Positions 33,713 through 42,600 of a DNA stretch of 64,000 nt are shown here, one piece after another. A program made the position numbers and the translations under genes. Every line of letters starts with the position of its first letter. Within the stretch, counting starts at the first letter, position 1. Source of the DNA: Paenibacillus sp. (lineage in GTDB: Bacteria > Bacillota > Bacilli > Paenibacillales > Paenibacillaceae); assembly GCA_023512345.1 (NCBI GenBank), contig JAILZT010000002.1:62001-126000 (forward strand). The letters run 5' to 3'. Under the pieces are notes generated by a model that saw only the letters and a program-made list of their open reading frames with translations, was not told where the DNA came from and did no database searches.

Positions 33713-34462
33713 CTAACCGATGAGCGAGAGATACGTGTTGATAATAGATGAACCGTAGCCGTAGGCAATTAACGTACCTGTCGCCAGCCAGGGACCGAAT
33801 GGAATGGGCTGTTTTCTTGTTACAACTTTGAAAAGGATTAACAACCCACCAACAACACTTCCTAGAAGGCAAGCAAGCAGAAAGGCCAAGATCACATTAG
33901 GGAATCCAATAACCCAACCCAGCAGTGCAAAAAGCTTCACATCGCCCATCCCCATACCTCCCAGCAGCGCAAAGGGTAAGATTAGGCTACCTCCTAGCAA
34001 AGCTCCTAACATATGACTCCATAGTGGCTCTTCCGGAAAAACAATGATCAACCCTATGAAAATAGGGAGAAAAAACAATAATACCTTATTCGGAATCAGC
34101 ATGAACTTCAAATCCGCAACAGTAACTATTACAGAGAGACTGACGAGTGCAAAACCTACCAGCCCTTTACCCGTAAGGCCAAATTGCATATACACCAATA
34201 GAAATAGCAGTCCTGTTGCAGCCTCACCTAAAGGGTACAATGGAGAAACTCGGGTTCCACAATATCTACACTTTCCCATTGACAACAAATAACTGAACAC
34301 AGGGAACAAATCGCGAGTCTTCAGTCGTGTATTGCAGTTCGGGCAGTGCGACGGAGGATGCAGCAGTGATTCCTTTGCAGGCACTCTCAGTCCTACCACA
34401 TTATAAAATGAACCAAATATTAATCCAAGCAAGGTAATATAGCCGGCGATAAGTATGGTCAT
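33713..34462 (-). CDS. pilD: Prepilin leader peptidase/N-methyltransferase
   Basis: A 249-residue polytopic A24 aspartic protease. N-terminal Zn-binding methyltransferase region with CPNC...CRYCGTRVSPLYPLGE (two CxxC pairs), then spans. Catalytic Asp 1 lies in VTVADLKFMLIP and Asp 2 in GMGMGDVKLF (the GxGD motif). It cuts the leader of PilA and the pilV/W-type pilins and methylates the new N-terminus. The start ATG 34462 has a poor ribosome site and follows the pilA terminator, so its expression should be much lower than that of pilin. Confidence 0.92.
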   Translation of the reverse strand: MTILIAGYITLLGLIFGSFYNVVGLRVPAKESLLHPPSHCPNCNTRLKTRDLFPVFSYLLSMGKCRYCGTRVSPLYPLGEAATGLLFLLVYMQFGLTGKGLVGFALVSLSVIVTVADLKFMLIPNKVLLFFLPIFIGLIIVFPEEPLWSHMLGALLGGSLILPFALLGGMGMGDVKLFALLGWVIGFPNVILAFLLACLLGSVVGGLLILFKVVTRKQPIPFGPWLATGTLIAYGYGSSIINTYLSLIG

Positions 34463-34491
34463 GGTTGTTTAGATTCGCTTTCTGGGTTGAT

Positions 34492-34525
34492 TTTAAAAAA
34501 GGAATCGGAATGGTCCGATTCCTTT
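34492..34525 (-). terminator. Terminator after the major pilin gene, inside the pil operon
   Basis: GGAATCGGA-ATGG-TCCGATTCC (34501-34522) with flanking A/T runs; on the minus strand it ends in six T. Read-through is needed for pilD-pilMN-pilO unless there is a promoter in the remaining 30 bases. Confidence 0.88.
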
Positions 34526-34566
34526 CGGGATAGAATTAATGTTAATATATAGGATTAGAAAATCAT

Positions 34567-35043
34567 CTATTTTGTAGCGCTTAAAACGCTCTTCGCACTG
34601 AAATTACTAGCAACAGCTGCTCCATCAGCACCCGTTGCAGTAGTTAGTGATACAGCATCAGTAGATGTATCAGTAGTATTTGCAAGTTGACCTTGAGCGT
34701 TAAAATGGACAGTTCCGGTAGTAATTACTGCCTTGTTACTTGGAAGGGAAAGTGGTTTATCAAGATAACCAGTATCTTGCATCTGTGCCAGCGTAACGTT
34801 ACCAACTGTTTCAAAGTTACCATTTTTTTCACCAATAACATACAATCGTGCAGCATCATATACTTGACGCGCAGTTGCAGCATCCGCACTATCTTTAGAA
34901 TTACTTATTACATTCCCGATCAAAGGAACAGCAATAACCGCGATAATCCCCAAAATAACGATAACGGCCAATAACTCAATCAGTGTAAACCCCTTCTGAT
35001 TTTCTTCTTTACCCAATCTTCTCTTAATTGCTTGTGCTAACAT
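34567..35043 (-). CDS. pilA: Type IV major pilin PilA
   Basis: A 158-residue prepilin. Positively charged leader (17-18 residues, ending QKG) cut before F in GFTLIELLAVIVILGIIAV; Glu5 of the mature protein is present (FTLIE). The hydrophobic N-terminal helix is followed by the alpha-1 helix (SNSKDSADAATARQVYDAAR) and a Thr/Ala-rich globular part without cysteines, so no C-terminal disulfide loop as in Gram-negative pilins. GGGGG-type ribosome site (AAGGGGG) 8 bases upstream. It has a 241-bp untranslated leader region and its own terminator, fitting abundant, separate expression. Confidence 0.92.
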   Translation of the reverse strand: MLAQAIKRRLGKEENQKGFTLIELLAVIVILGIIAVIAVPLIGNVISNSKDSADAATARQVYDAARLYVIGEKNGNFETVGNVTLAQMQDTGYLDKPLSLPSNKAVITTGTVHFNAQGQLANTTDTSTDAVSLTTATGADGAAVASNFSAKSVLSATK

Positions 35044-35284
35044 TTTATTTCCCCCTTAATTATTATGGTATGGAGCATCTTTGAAGAAACTCCGAGTAAG
35101 ATGGTCTTGCTGAATTAGCCAAGTAGTGTTGTACCGATAGAAGAGGTATTCTACCTTGTGTCATGCCCCGCTGTCTTGTGTTCATAGAAATAACTCGTCC
35201 CATCGTCCAGCACCACGAAGCCCGTTTCCCTTCGCCCGCCTTCTCAGCGTCACCCCTCTCAATATGCACAAGGAACTGCAAGAT
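35044..35284 (-). other. Leader region between pilC and pilA
   Basis: No convincing gene. On the minus strand the first half (about 35160-35265) is GC-rich with short hairpins; the second half is AT-rich and leads to the pilA ribosome site. A 72-residue open frame here has an un-protein-like composition and no ribosome site. Possible roles are a pilA promoter plus a structured 5' leader. Confidence 0.4.
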
Positions 35285-36490
35285 TCACATATTCCCGTAG
35301 AGACTAAACATTGGAAGCATAATTGCAGCAACAATAACACCAACCACTCCCGCCAAAAAAGCGATTAACAGTGGCTCAAGCAGTGATTTCAGACGGTCTA
35401 CCGTGTTCTCTACGTCCATTTCGTAAAAATCGGCTACCTTAGAGAGCATAGTGTCCAGTGCGCCAGTCTCTTCACCAATGGCGATCATCTGGGTAACGAG
35501 TGGCGGAAATACCCAGGCCTTCTTCAGCGGTTCCGAGAGCGGATTTCCTTGTCGCAAAGAATCTCCGGCACTGCGTATAAAGCCCCCTATAACCTTGTTC
35601 CCTGCCACTTCTTCCACAATCGCCAAGGACTGCAAAATGGGAACGGAGCTGGCATACAGAGAGGAGAATGTACGTGTAAACTGAGCAATGGAACCTTTTT
35701 GATTCAGCTTACCGAATACCGGAATTTTCAGCTTGGCATAATCGATAGCGTAGGACCCCTTCTCCGTACGCTTAACAACCTGATAAGTAGTGGCTATTAG
35801 GAGTACCCCTAACAGCCAAAAGTACCACTGACCTTGAATACTCTTACTAAGTGCCAATACCATCTTCGTTATGGCCGGCAGCTCTGCATTCATCGATTCG
35901 AACATCGTCACGAACTGAGGTACAATCGCCCATAGTAAGTACACCACCGCGCCAATCGCCATAACTCCTACTGTAATAGGATAAGTTAGTGCAGATTTGA
36001 TTTTTTCTGTCGTGCTGTGCTGCTTCTCGAAGAACATAGCGAGCCGATCGAGTGTTCCTTCGAGATCCCCTGATTCCTCTCCGGCACGTATCATACTGAC
36101 GAACAGTGGAGGGAATATTTTCTTGTGGTCCTGAACGGCCTGTGAAAAAGAAACACCTCGCATCAAGTTGGAATTAACATCTTGGAGCGCTTTACTTAAT
36201 GGCTTACTATCCGTCTGCTCGGCTAGAATACGGGTTGCATCCACAATGGATACCCCGGCACGCATTAACGTGGCAAACTGTCTGCAATAAATGATGAAAT
36301 GGAGCGATTTAACCGGATTACCCAAGTAAATCTCCATCGACAGAATAGATGTTTTACGCTCCACCAGTGAGAATACAGTTAATCCCCGTTTCCGCAGTTC
36401 CTCCATAGCTGTAGGCTTGTTAGTCGCGGTCAACGTTCCCTTAATGGGCTTGCCGGCAGATGTTTTGACCTGATACTCAAAAAGTGGCAT
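35285..36490 (-). CDS. pilC: Type IV pilus platform protein PilC (T2SSF family)
   Basis: A 401-residue protein with the duplicated T2SSF plan: N-terminal GspF-like part (MPLFEYQVKTSAGKPIKGTL), repeat 1 at about 70-195 (FCRQFATLMRAGVSIVDATRIL), span pair near 170-230, repeat 2 at about 275-398 (FTRTFSSLYASSVPILQSL, MIAIGEETGALDTMLSKVADFYE). Its ATG shares one base with the pilT TGA (TGATG), so translation is coupled. It forms the inner platform rotated by PilB and PilT. Confidence 0.93.
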   Translation of the reverse strand: MPLFEYQVKTSAGKPIKGTLTATNKPTAMEELRKRGLTVFSLVERKTSILSMEIYLGNPVKSLHFIIYCRQFATLMRAGVSIVDATRILAEQTDSKPLSKALQDVNSNLMRGVSFSQAVQDHKKIFPPLFVSMIRAGEESGDLEGTLDRLAMFFEKQHSTTEKIKSALTYPITVGVMAIGAVVYLLWAIVPQFVTMFESMNAELPAITKMVLALSKSIQGQWYFWLLGVLLIATTYQVVKRTEKGSYAIDYAKLKIPVFGKLNQKGSIAQFTRTFSSLYASSVPILQSLAIVEEVAGNKVIGGFIRSAGDSLRQGNPLSEPLKKAWVFPPLVTQMIAIGEETGALDTMLSKVADFYEMDVENTVDRLKSLLEPLLIAFLAGVVGVIVAAIMLPMFSLYGNM

Positions 36491-37539
36491 CAGCTAGTCA
36501 CCTCCGACATGTATGCTTTTGCCGCTTCCGGTTGAATGAGCCCCTGTGTTAAATACTCACGAATGCTCATTTCAAGGGTATGCATCCCCAGCGAACGTCC
36601 CGTTTGCATAACATTTTTAATCTGATGTGTCTTATCTGTGCGAATAAGATTCGCAACCGCCGGGGTATTCACTAGAATCTCTGTAGCGCATAAGCGCCCC
36701 CGACCTCCAGCCCTTGGAAACAACCGCTGACTTACAACTGCCAGTAACACGGAAGCCAGTTGTGAGCGAATTTGTCCCTGCTGATGCCCTGGAAAGGTAT
36801 CAATAATACGGTCAATCGTTTGCGGTGCGTCTGTGGTATGCAGGGTAGCCATGACTAGATGGCCCGTCTCCGCAGCCGTAACCGCAGCTGAGATGGTCTC
36901 CAGATCCCGCATCTCGCCTACGAGGATGACGTCAGGATCCTGACGAAGTGCTGCTCTCAGCCCATTCGCGAAGCTCGCTGTATCACTGCCAACCTCCCGC
37001 TGATCGATCAGACAAGAGCCATGACTGTGCAGAAACTCAATGGGATCTTCAAGCGTTACGATATGCTTGCGTTCCGTTTTGTTAATATAATTGATCATCG
37101 CTGCAAGCGTTGAGGATTTACCACTGCCTGTGGGTCCTGTAACCAGGATCAACCCCTGCGGCTTCTTCGTCAGTGAAGATAAAACCGGCGGCAGAGACAG
37201 CTGCTCCAGGCTCGGAATTTCTGCCGGTATCGCCCTTGCAGCAATACTGATATCCCCACGTTGCCGATACACATTCACACGGAAACGCACTCCATTGTCT
37301 AATGAATGGGAAAAGTCTATCTCTCCAGTATCTTGGAAAGCTTCGCTACGTCCAGTTCCCAGCAAGCTACGGGCCATTTGTGCAGCTTCTTCAGATAACA
37401 CGGGTCCGCCTTCTATCGCATGAAGAATACCGTCAACACGCATAATTGGTGGAGAGTCGACAGAAATATGCAAATCGGAGGCTTTAGAGGAATAAGCCAT
37501 GTGCAGTAATTGTGTAATGTCTCTTGTGTTTGATGGCAT
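36490..37539 (-). CDS. pilT: Type IV pilus retraction ATPase PilT
   Basis: A 349-residue secretion ATPase of standard PilT length. Walker A GPTGSGKSS (near residue 133), Asp box ITLEDPIEF (here IVTLEDPIEF), Walker B VGEMRDLETI, His box GHLVMATLHT and a C-terminal retraction helix ANLIRTDKTHQIKNVMQ. This last corresponds to the AIRNLIRE-type motif needed for retraction. It powers pilus disassembly, so the locus encodes a dynamic (twitching-capable) pilus rather than only a secretion pseudopilus. Confidence 0.93.
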   Translation of the reverse strand: MPSNTRDITQLLHMAYSSKASDLHISVDSPPIMRVDGILHAIEGGPVLSEEAAQMARSLLGTGRSEAFQDTGEIDFSHSLDNGVRFRVNVYRQRGDISIAARAIPAEIPSLEQLSLPPVLSSLTKKPQGLILVTGPTGSGKSSTLAAMINYINKTERKHIVTLEDPIEFLHSHGSCLIDQREVGSDTASFANGLRAALRQDPDVILVGEMRDLETISAAVTAAETGHLVMATLHTTDAPQTIDRIIDTFPGHQQGQIRSQLASVLLAVVSQRLFPRAGGRGRLCATEILVNTPAVANLIRTDKTHQIKNVMQTGRSLGMHTLEMSIREYLTQGLIQPEAAKAYMSEVTS

Positions 37540-37588
37540 TATTTTCTTGCCTCCCGAGTAGTAGTGGTTATTAATAACAACAAAGAGT

Positions 37589-39253
37589 CTAGTGTGCGAC
37601 GGTTTCCCGCATGACCTCCTGCAGAGTTGTCACACCTTGGCTTACCTTCAAGAATCCGTCCTCCATCAGCTGGATCATTCCCCGCTCTTTTGCAGCGAAT
37701 CTAAGTTCTTCTACCGAAGCTGAGTTCGTAATCAACTGACGCATGTGATCATCAATAGCCAATACTTCATGGATGGCCACCCGACCTCGGAAGCCTGTGG
37801 TATTGCAACTGCCACAGCCACGACCCTTATACAGCACATCGGATTGAAGACCATTACTGCGCAGCATAATGGCTTCCTGCTCGGTTGGTTTATACGTTTC
37901 TTTGCAATCGGAACATATTTTACGGACCAATCGTTGAGCCACAATCCCTATCAATGAAGAAGCAATAAGATAAGGTTCTACTCCCATATCGCGTAGACGA
38001 GAGATGGTGCTTATCGCATCATTCGTATGCAAGGTGGATAACACGAGATGACCCGTTAATGAAGCCCGTACCGCAATCTCAGCCGTCTCCGTATCCCGGA
38101 TCTCCCCCACCATAACAATATTGGGATCCTGACGAAGAATCGACCTCAGTCCAGCGGCAAAGGTCAGCCCGATAGCCGGGTTAACATGAACCTGATTGAC
38201 TCCCTCCAGCTGGTACTCCACTGGATCCTCAACGGTAATGATATTAGAGCTTTCTACATTAAGCTGGTTAAGTGCTGAGTATAATGTGGTTGTTTTACCA
38301 CTGCCTGTGGGTCCAGTAATAAGCAAAATCCCATACGGCCGGGCAATCATTTCTCTAAAAACCTCTACGTTTCTATCACTGAAACCAAGAGTATCCACAG
38401 ACTTCACTCCGCTGCTCAAATCTAGCAGCCTCAACACGATTTTCTCCCCGTGCATGGTTGGAAGCGAGGACACGCGGATATCGATCATTTTATAATCCAA
38501 TTGCATCTTGATGCGGCCATCCTGCGGAAGGCGTCTTTCAGCAATATTTAGGCGGGCCATAATCTTTAAGCGGGCAGTAATAAAGCCCTGCATCTGCTTA
38601 GGAATCATCCGTTCTGTTCGCAATGCCCCATCTATTCGATATCTAATAGATAGATTGTTTTCACCAGGGTCCACGTGAATATCGGAGGCTCGAAGCGCTA
38701 CAGCCTGCTGAATCATCTGGTTCACCAAGCGAACAATGGGAGAATCCTCGTCTGTAATCTCTGTCTCTTCTATTTCTTCCTGAGTCGGCAGCTCAACCAT
38801 CATTTGGCTCATGGAGTCACGCATACCATAGTGGCGGGCTATCGCCCTTTGCAGCTCATCCCTCGTACAAATAGCAGGTTCAATCCTGAAGCCTGTACTC
38901 ATACGTAAATCTTCTATTGCAAAATAATCGAGCGGGTCTGCCATCGCTACCATAAGCTTGCCCCCCTCTTTTAAAAAGGGAAGTACTTGATAGCGTTTAG
39001 CCATGCTCTCGGGAATGATCTGAGTAATGGCCGGATCAATCTGATATTTAAACAAACTTACGTGGGGAATACCTAACTGAAATTCCAGTACCTCTATCAA
39101 CTGCTGCTCGGTAATATACCCTTGTGTGATGAGCAGATCTCCAAGTTTACGTTTCGTTTTACGCTGCTCCGCTAGAGCCTCAATCAGTTGCTCCTGCGAA
39201 ATTATACTATTTTCTACCAGCAGGTCTCCTAATCTCTTTTTCACCATCGCCAA
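37589..39253 (-). CDS. pilB: Type IV pilus extension ATPase PilB with MshEN cyclic-di-GMP-binding domain
   Basis: A 554-residue ATPase. N-terminal MshEN domain: RLGDLLVENSIISQEQLIEA-type motif from residue 7, with L, L and Q at the expected spacing, then five residues, then KLGDLLITQGYITEQQLIEV with the same spacing. N2 domain to about 150. Core with Walker A GPTGSGKTTT, Walker B VGEIRDTETA, His box TGHLVLSTLHTND, and a zinc tetracysteine (CSDC...CGSC). Start taken as TTG 39253 (GGAG 10 bases upstream); ATG 39247 is the alternative. First gene of pilB-pilT-pilC-pilA-pilD-pilMN-pilO. The near-complete MshEN motif predicts control of extension by cyclic di-GMP. Confidence 0.92.
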   Translation of the reverse strand: MAMVKKRLGDLLVENSIISQEQLIEALAEQRKTKRKLGDLLITQGYITEQQLIEVLEFQLGIPHVSLFKYQIDPAITQIIPESMAKRYQVLPFLKEGGKLMVAMADPLDYFAIEDLRMSTGFRIEPAICTRDELQRAIARHYGMRDSMSQMMVELPTQEEIEETEITDEDSPIVRLVNQMIQQAVALRASDIHVDPGENNLSIRYRIDGALRTERMIPKQMQGFITARLKIMARLNIAERRLPQDGRIKMQLDYKMIDIRVSSLPTMHGEKIVLRLLDLSSGVKSVDTLGFSDRNVEVFREMIARPYGILLITGPTGSGKTTTLYSALNQLNVESSNIITVEDPVEYQLEGVNQVHVNPAIGLTFAAGLRSILRQDPNIVMVGEIRDTETAEIAVRASLTGHLVLSTLHTNDAISTISRLRDMGVEPYLIASSLIGIVAQRLVRKICSDCKETYKPTEQEAIMLRSNGLQSDVLYKGRGCGSCNTTGFRGRVAIHEVLAIDDHMRQLITNSASVEELRFAAKERGMIQLMEDGFLKVSQGVTTLQEVMRETVAH

Positions 39254-39624
39254 ATAAACTCAACTCCATGCTGTGTAGGATATATCTTCATATCGGCTGG
39301 ATTTATTGATATTTTAAGGAAAAAATCAAAGAAAATATCTTAAATTTTTATGACAAAAGGCCGATAATACGTAAAACTGCATTTATGTATCTATTAATTG
39401 TGGCAAAATTGATAATCATCAAATCCCACAGGTACATTGTACCTCTTTATTGGGTATATTTGCATATAAAATCATTGCCTATCACGGTCCTATGTCCTAG
39501 AATGATATATAGCATAGATTGGGAAATTTTACAACGACATGCGTATATAACCTGTCGAATCAAATCATAAATTAGACATTAGCGTCAGCATTATCCAATA
39601 CATAATAATCGGGGAGAGATCAAA
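39254..39624. other. Divergent control region between pilB and the giant surface protein gene
   Basis: 371 bp, strongly AT-rich. It contains a small palindrome GGTACATTGTACC (39430-39442) and several TATA-like hexamers (for example TATAAA near 39466), but no -35/-10 pair I would defend. No match to a cyclic-di-GMP-I or -II riboswitch could be made on either strand. It must hold promoters for both directions. Confidence 0.4.
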
Positions 39625-42600
39625 TTGAAGCTTACCAAAAATAAACCGCTATACCTTTTATCAGCCCTGGTTCTACTCATACTATTTATTCTGCCGATTA
39701 GACATTTTATATTGAACGTAGATGCTACGGGGGATACTTACCAGATTCATTTACTAGAGATTACTAGTAGCGGAGCTACTGATTTAAGCACTCTAAACTC
39801 TTCCACCTCTCATATAACCGTGGATACTATGAGTATGAAGCGATTTGTGGCTCTGCGCGATGATCTGGATGGAAAATACGATGCCGTCTATATCGGCAGT
39901 GGAAGCTACAGCAAAAGCGGTGTGCAAGGAAAAACCCATAACACTAAAAGCGTGATGAACGATATTACGGCGCTGAAAGCGAAAGAAATCACCGACTATT
40001 TTATAAACAAGGGGCTTTACGTTTTTTTCAATAAGGAGCCCTTTGTAACCCAGACAGCAGAGCAACGCGGAATCCTGTATGACACTTTCAATACCTACAG
40101 GTCATCCAACACCAAATCCAATGTAATTTTTATGGATAGCACTGAATTGGGCACGATGATCACGGGCTTTAATAACGGAACTTCGCCCTACCTTGCAGGC
40201 ATGAAACAGCGGCCTCAGCTAGATATTACGAACAAAGCGGCGATTACAGACTACAGTTCTAATCCGGATCATAAGTATAACCCTGGGGATGTATTGAGTT
40301 TTAATTTCAACATTTCTAATGTAACCAATCTTCAGACCCGCCCGATTTTGGCCAAGTTATATATGGGGATAGACAAAGCCGTCAAAATGACCGATGAACA
40401 GCTTGTTGCCACTACCACCCTTACACAGGGAAGCAACGGGCAGATTTCGTATAAACTCCCTAAGACTTATTCAGGCCTGCTGTATTGGAAGCTAGAAATT
40501 GTGGATCAACTAAATCCACTTGAATGGAAGGACTTCGATACAGGCACCATACGTCTTAGCGGTAAAAAGACCATCGTGAATATTTTACAGGTCTTACCGA
40601 ATACAGGTAACGTAAGCAGCCTGCTCAACAGTACTAATATGGATCAAAGCTTCCTTGACACAGATGATTATCAGCTCAACATTACTACTAAATCAATGAA
40701 CGATTTTAACGCCTATGTTACTGCACATGCGAATAGCACACCACGTTATGGATTAAACGGCACCTACGATATGCTCATTTTCGGATTTAGGGACGTTTAC
40801 AACAGTAATGCTCCAATTGATGAAACAGCTACCATTGCAGTAAAAGATTTCATTAATAGAACTAAGCAGAGCGTTCTATTCACTCATGATACGGTATATA
40901 GAAACACAAGCACATGGGTGACCCAGTTTAAGACGATTACAGGCCAGATTGAACCGGAGACTAATTTGGGATTGAGTGCACCCAATAAATCGACCCGGGT
41001 AAAGCCTGTAAATGACGGCCTGTTAACACAGTACCCTTTTGATTTAAAGAAACTGTACTCCACAGATGAAGCCAATAACGTTAAACTTAATAAGGTTGCC
41101 ATAACGCATGACCAATATTTCACACTGGATTTAACCGATCCTGATGTAATTCCTTGGTATAACATTGAAAGTGAATCTACCAGTAGTGATAAGCGAGATA
41201 TTGATGACAGTTGGAATCATTACTACACTTATTCAAAGGGAAATGTAACCTACTCAGGCTCGGGACACTTCTTCTCTGCTGAAAGTAATGTCACATTCCC
41301 TGTCTGGGAACAGCGATTATTCGTTAACACCATGTACCGTGCTTATACCGGCGCGAACCATGCTCCCGATATTACGGTTCACACACCGCTGGATAACAGC
41401 GTCAAACCTTCCTATCAGGACAAGCTTGTATTGAGTTATACCGTTGATGACTGGGATTTCAAGGACAAGAACCTATTAACAAGCTTTAAATTCAAGCAAG
41501 AGAACACCTATCTTGATGATTACAAAATGGATGAGACGGCCGTTGTTTCGGGACAAACCATAACGCAAACCTTCAATAATCCATTTCCTAATGGTGGAGA
41601 TTTTCAAATCGAGATAACCGCTAAGGATAAGCAAGGCGCTATCGCTACCAAAACTATTCATGTTACTGTGCAGAAAGTAAATTCTAATCTTACAATCAAC
41701 CGTACAATTTCATCTGACAAAATAGATCGGGGAATGCCAGTTTCGATCAACTACACCATTTCACCGAATCAAATTCCATACCATGCAGTCGATCCGGGGG
41801 AAAAGGGAATTGAATCACTGATCATCTCTAATATTCAATACAGTGAGTCTTTCCCGCCAAATTTGGAGATATCAGAACCACTGCCAACAGGAACCGTGAA
41901 AAGCGGCACATTAAATACGGGGTATACATTGACTAGAAGCTTAAGCAATATCACGTATCGGTTATCTGTGACAAATGGCGTGAAAACCTATGTGCCTGAT
42001 GCCAATCAATCTGTAAGCTTCGATCTTTCGGTTGTACCACAAGAGAAAAATGTATATTTATTGGACAACTCGAAGCTTTCCTTTGAGGATATTCATTCGG
42101 TGACGGGATCTACTACAACAAGCCCTACACTAACTCCGAATCCTCCATTTGGAATCGCCGGTGGATACAACGTATTTATTCTCGGAGATGCAGAGCAAAA
42201 CGCTAATGTGGAAGGGACCATGGCTGTAGGTGGTAATCTCACATTTAGCGGAAGTCATCTATATCAAGAAAATAACACTAATACAGTGGATGTATTAAAC
42301 GTTGGTGGAAATTTGACACTGACCTCAGGCTCTATTAACGGAAATGCGATTGTGGGAGGTACTTCTACTGTTATAGAAAAGAATAATGGCAGCGGCAGTG
42401 ACAAAAAGGGTGTTCAAGGCATCGTGAAAAAGGAACCTCTTATTGACTTTAATGCTGCCGGAGAGTATCTGCGTAACCAATCCGATGCAATAGCTGCACT
42501 GACTGCTAACGGTATTCCGGATATCAAAAATTCAAAAATCACCTTCACGGGTACACATCCAACGCTCAATATATTCAATGTAGCAGGAAGTGCTATTAAT

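Noticed and set aside
35063..35281. 72-codon open frame between pilC and pilA
   Set aside because: No ribosome site, odd Arg/Gly/Trp-rich composition, and the space is better explained as the pilA promoter and leader.
39254..39624. Cyclic-di-GMP riboswitch upstream of pilB or the giant surface protein
   Set aside because: Neither strand shows the conserved GEMM-I or class-II core segments; the only clear structure is a small GGTACATTGTACC palindrome.
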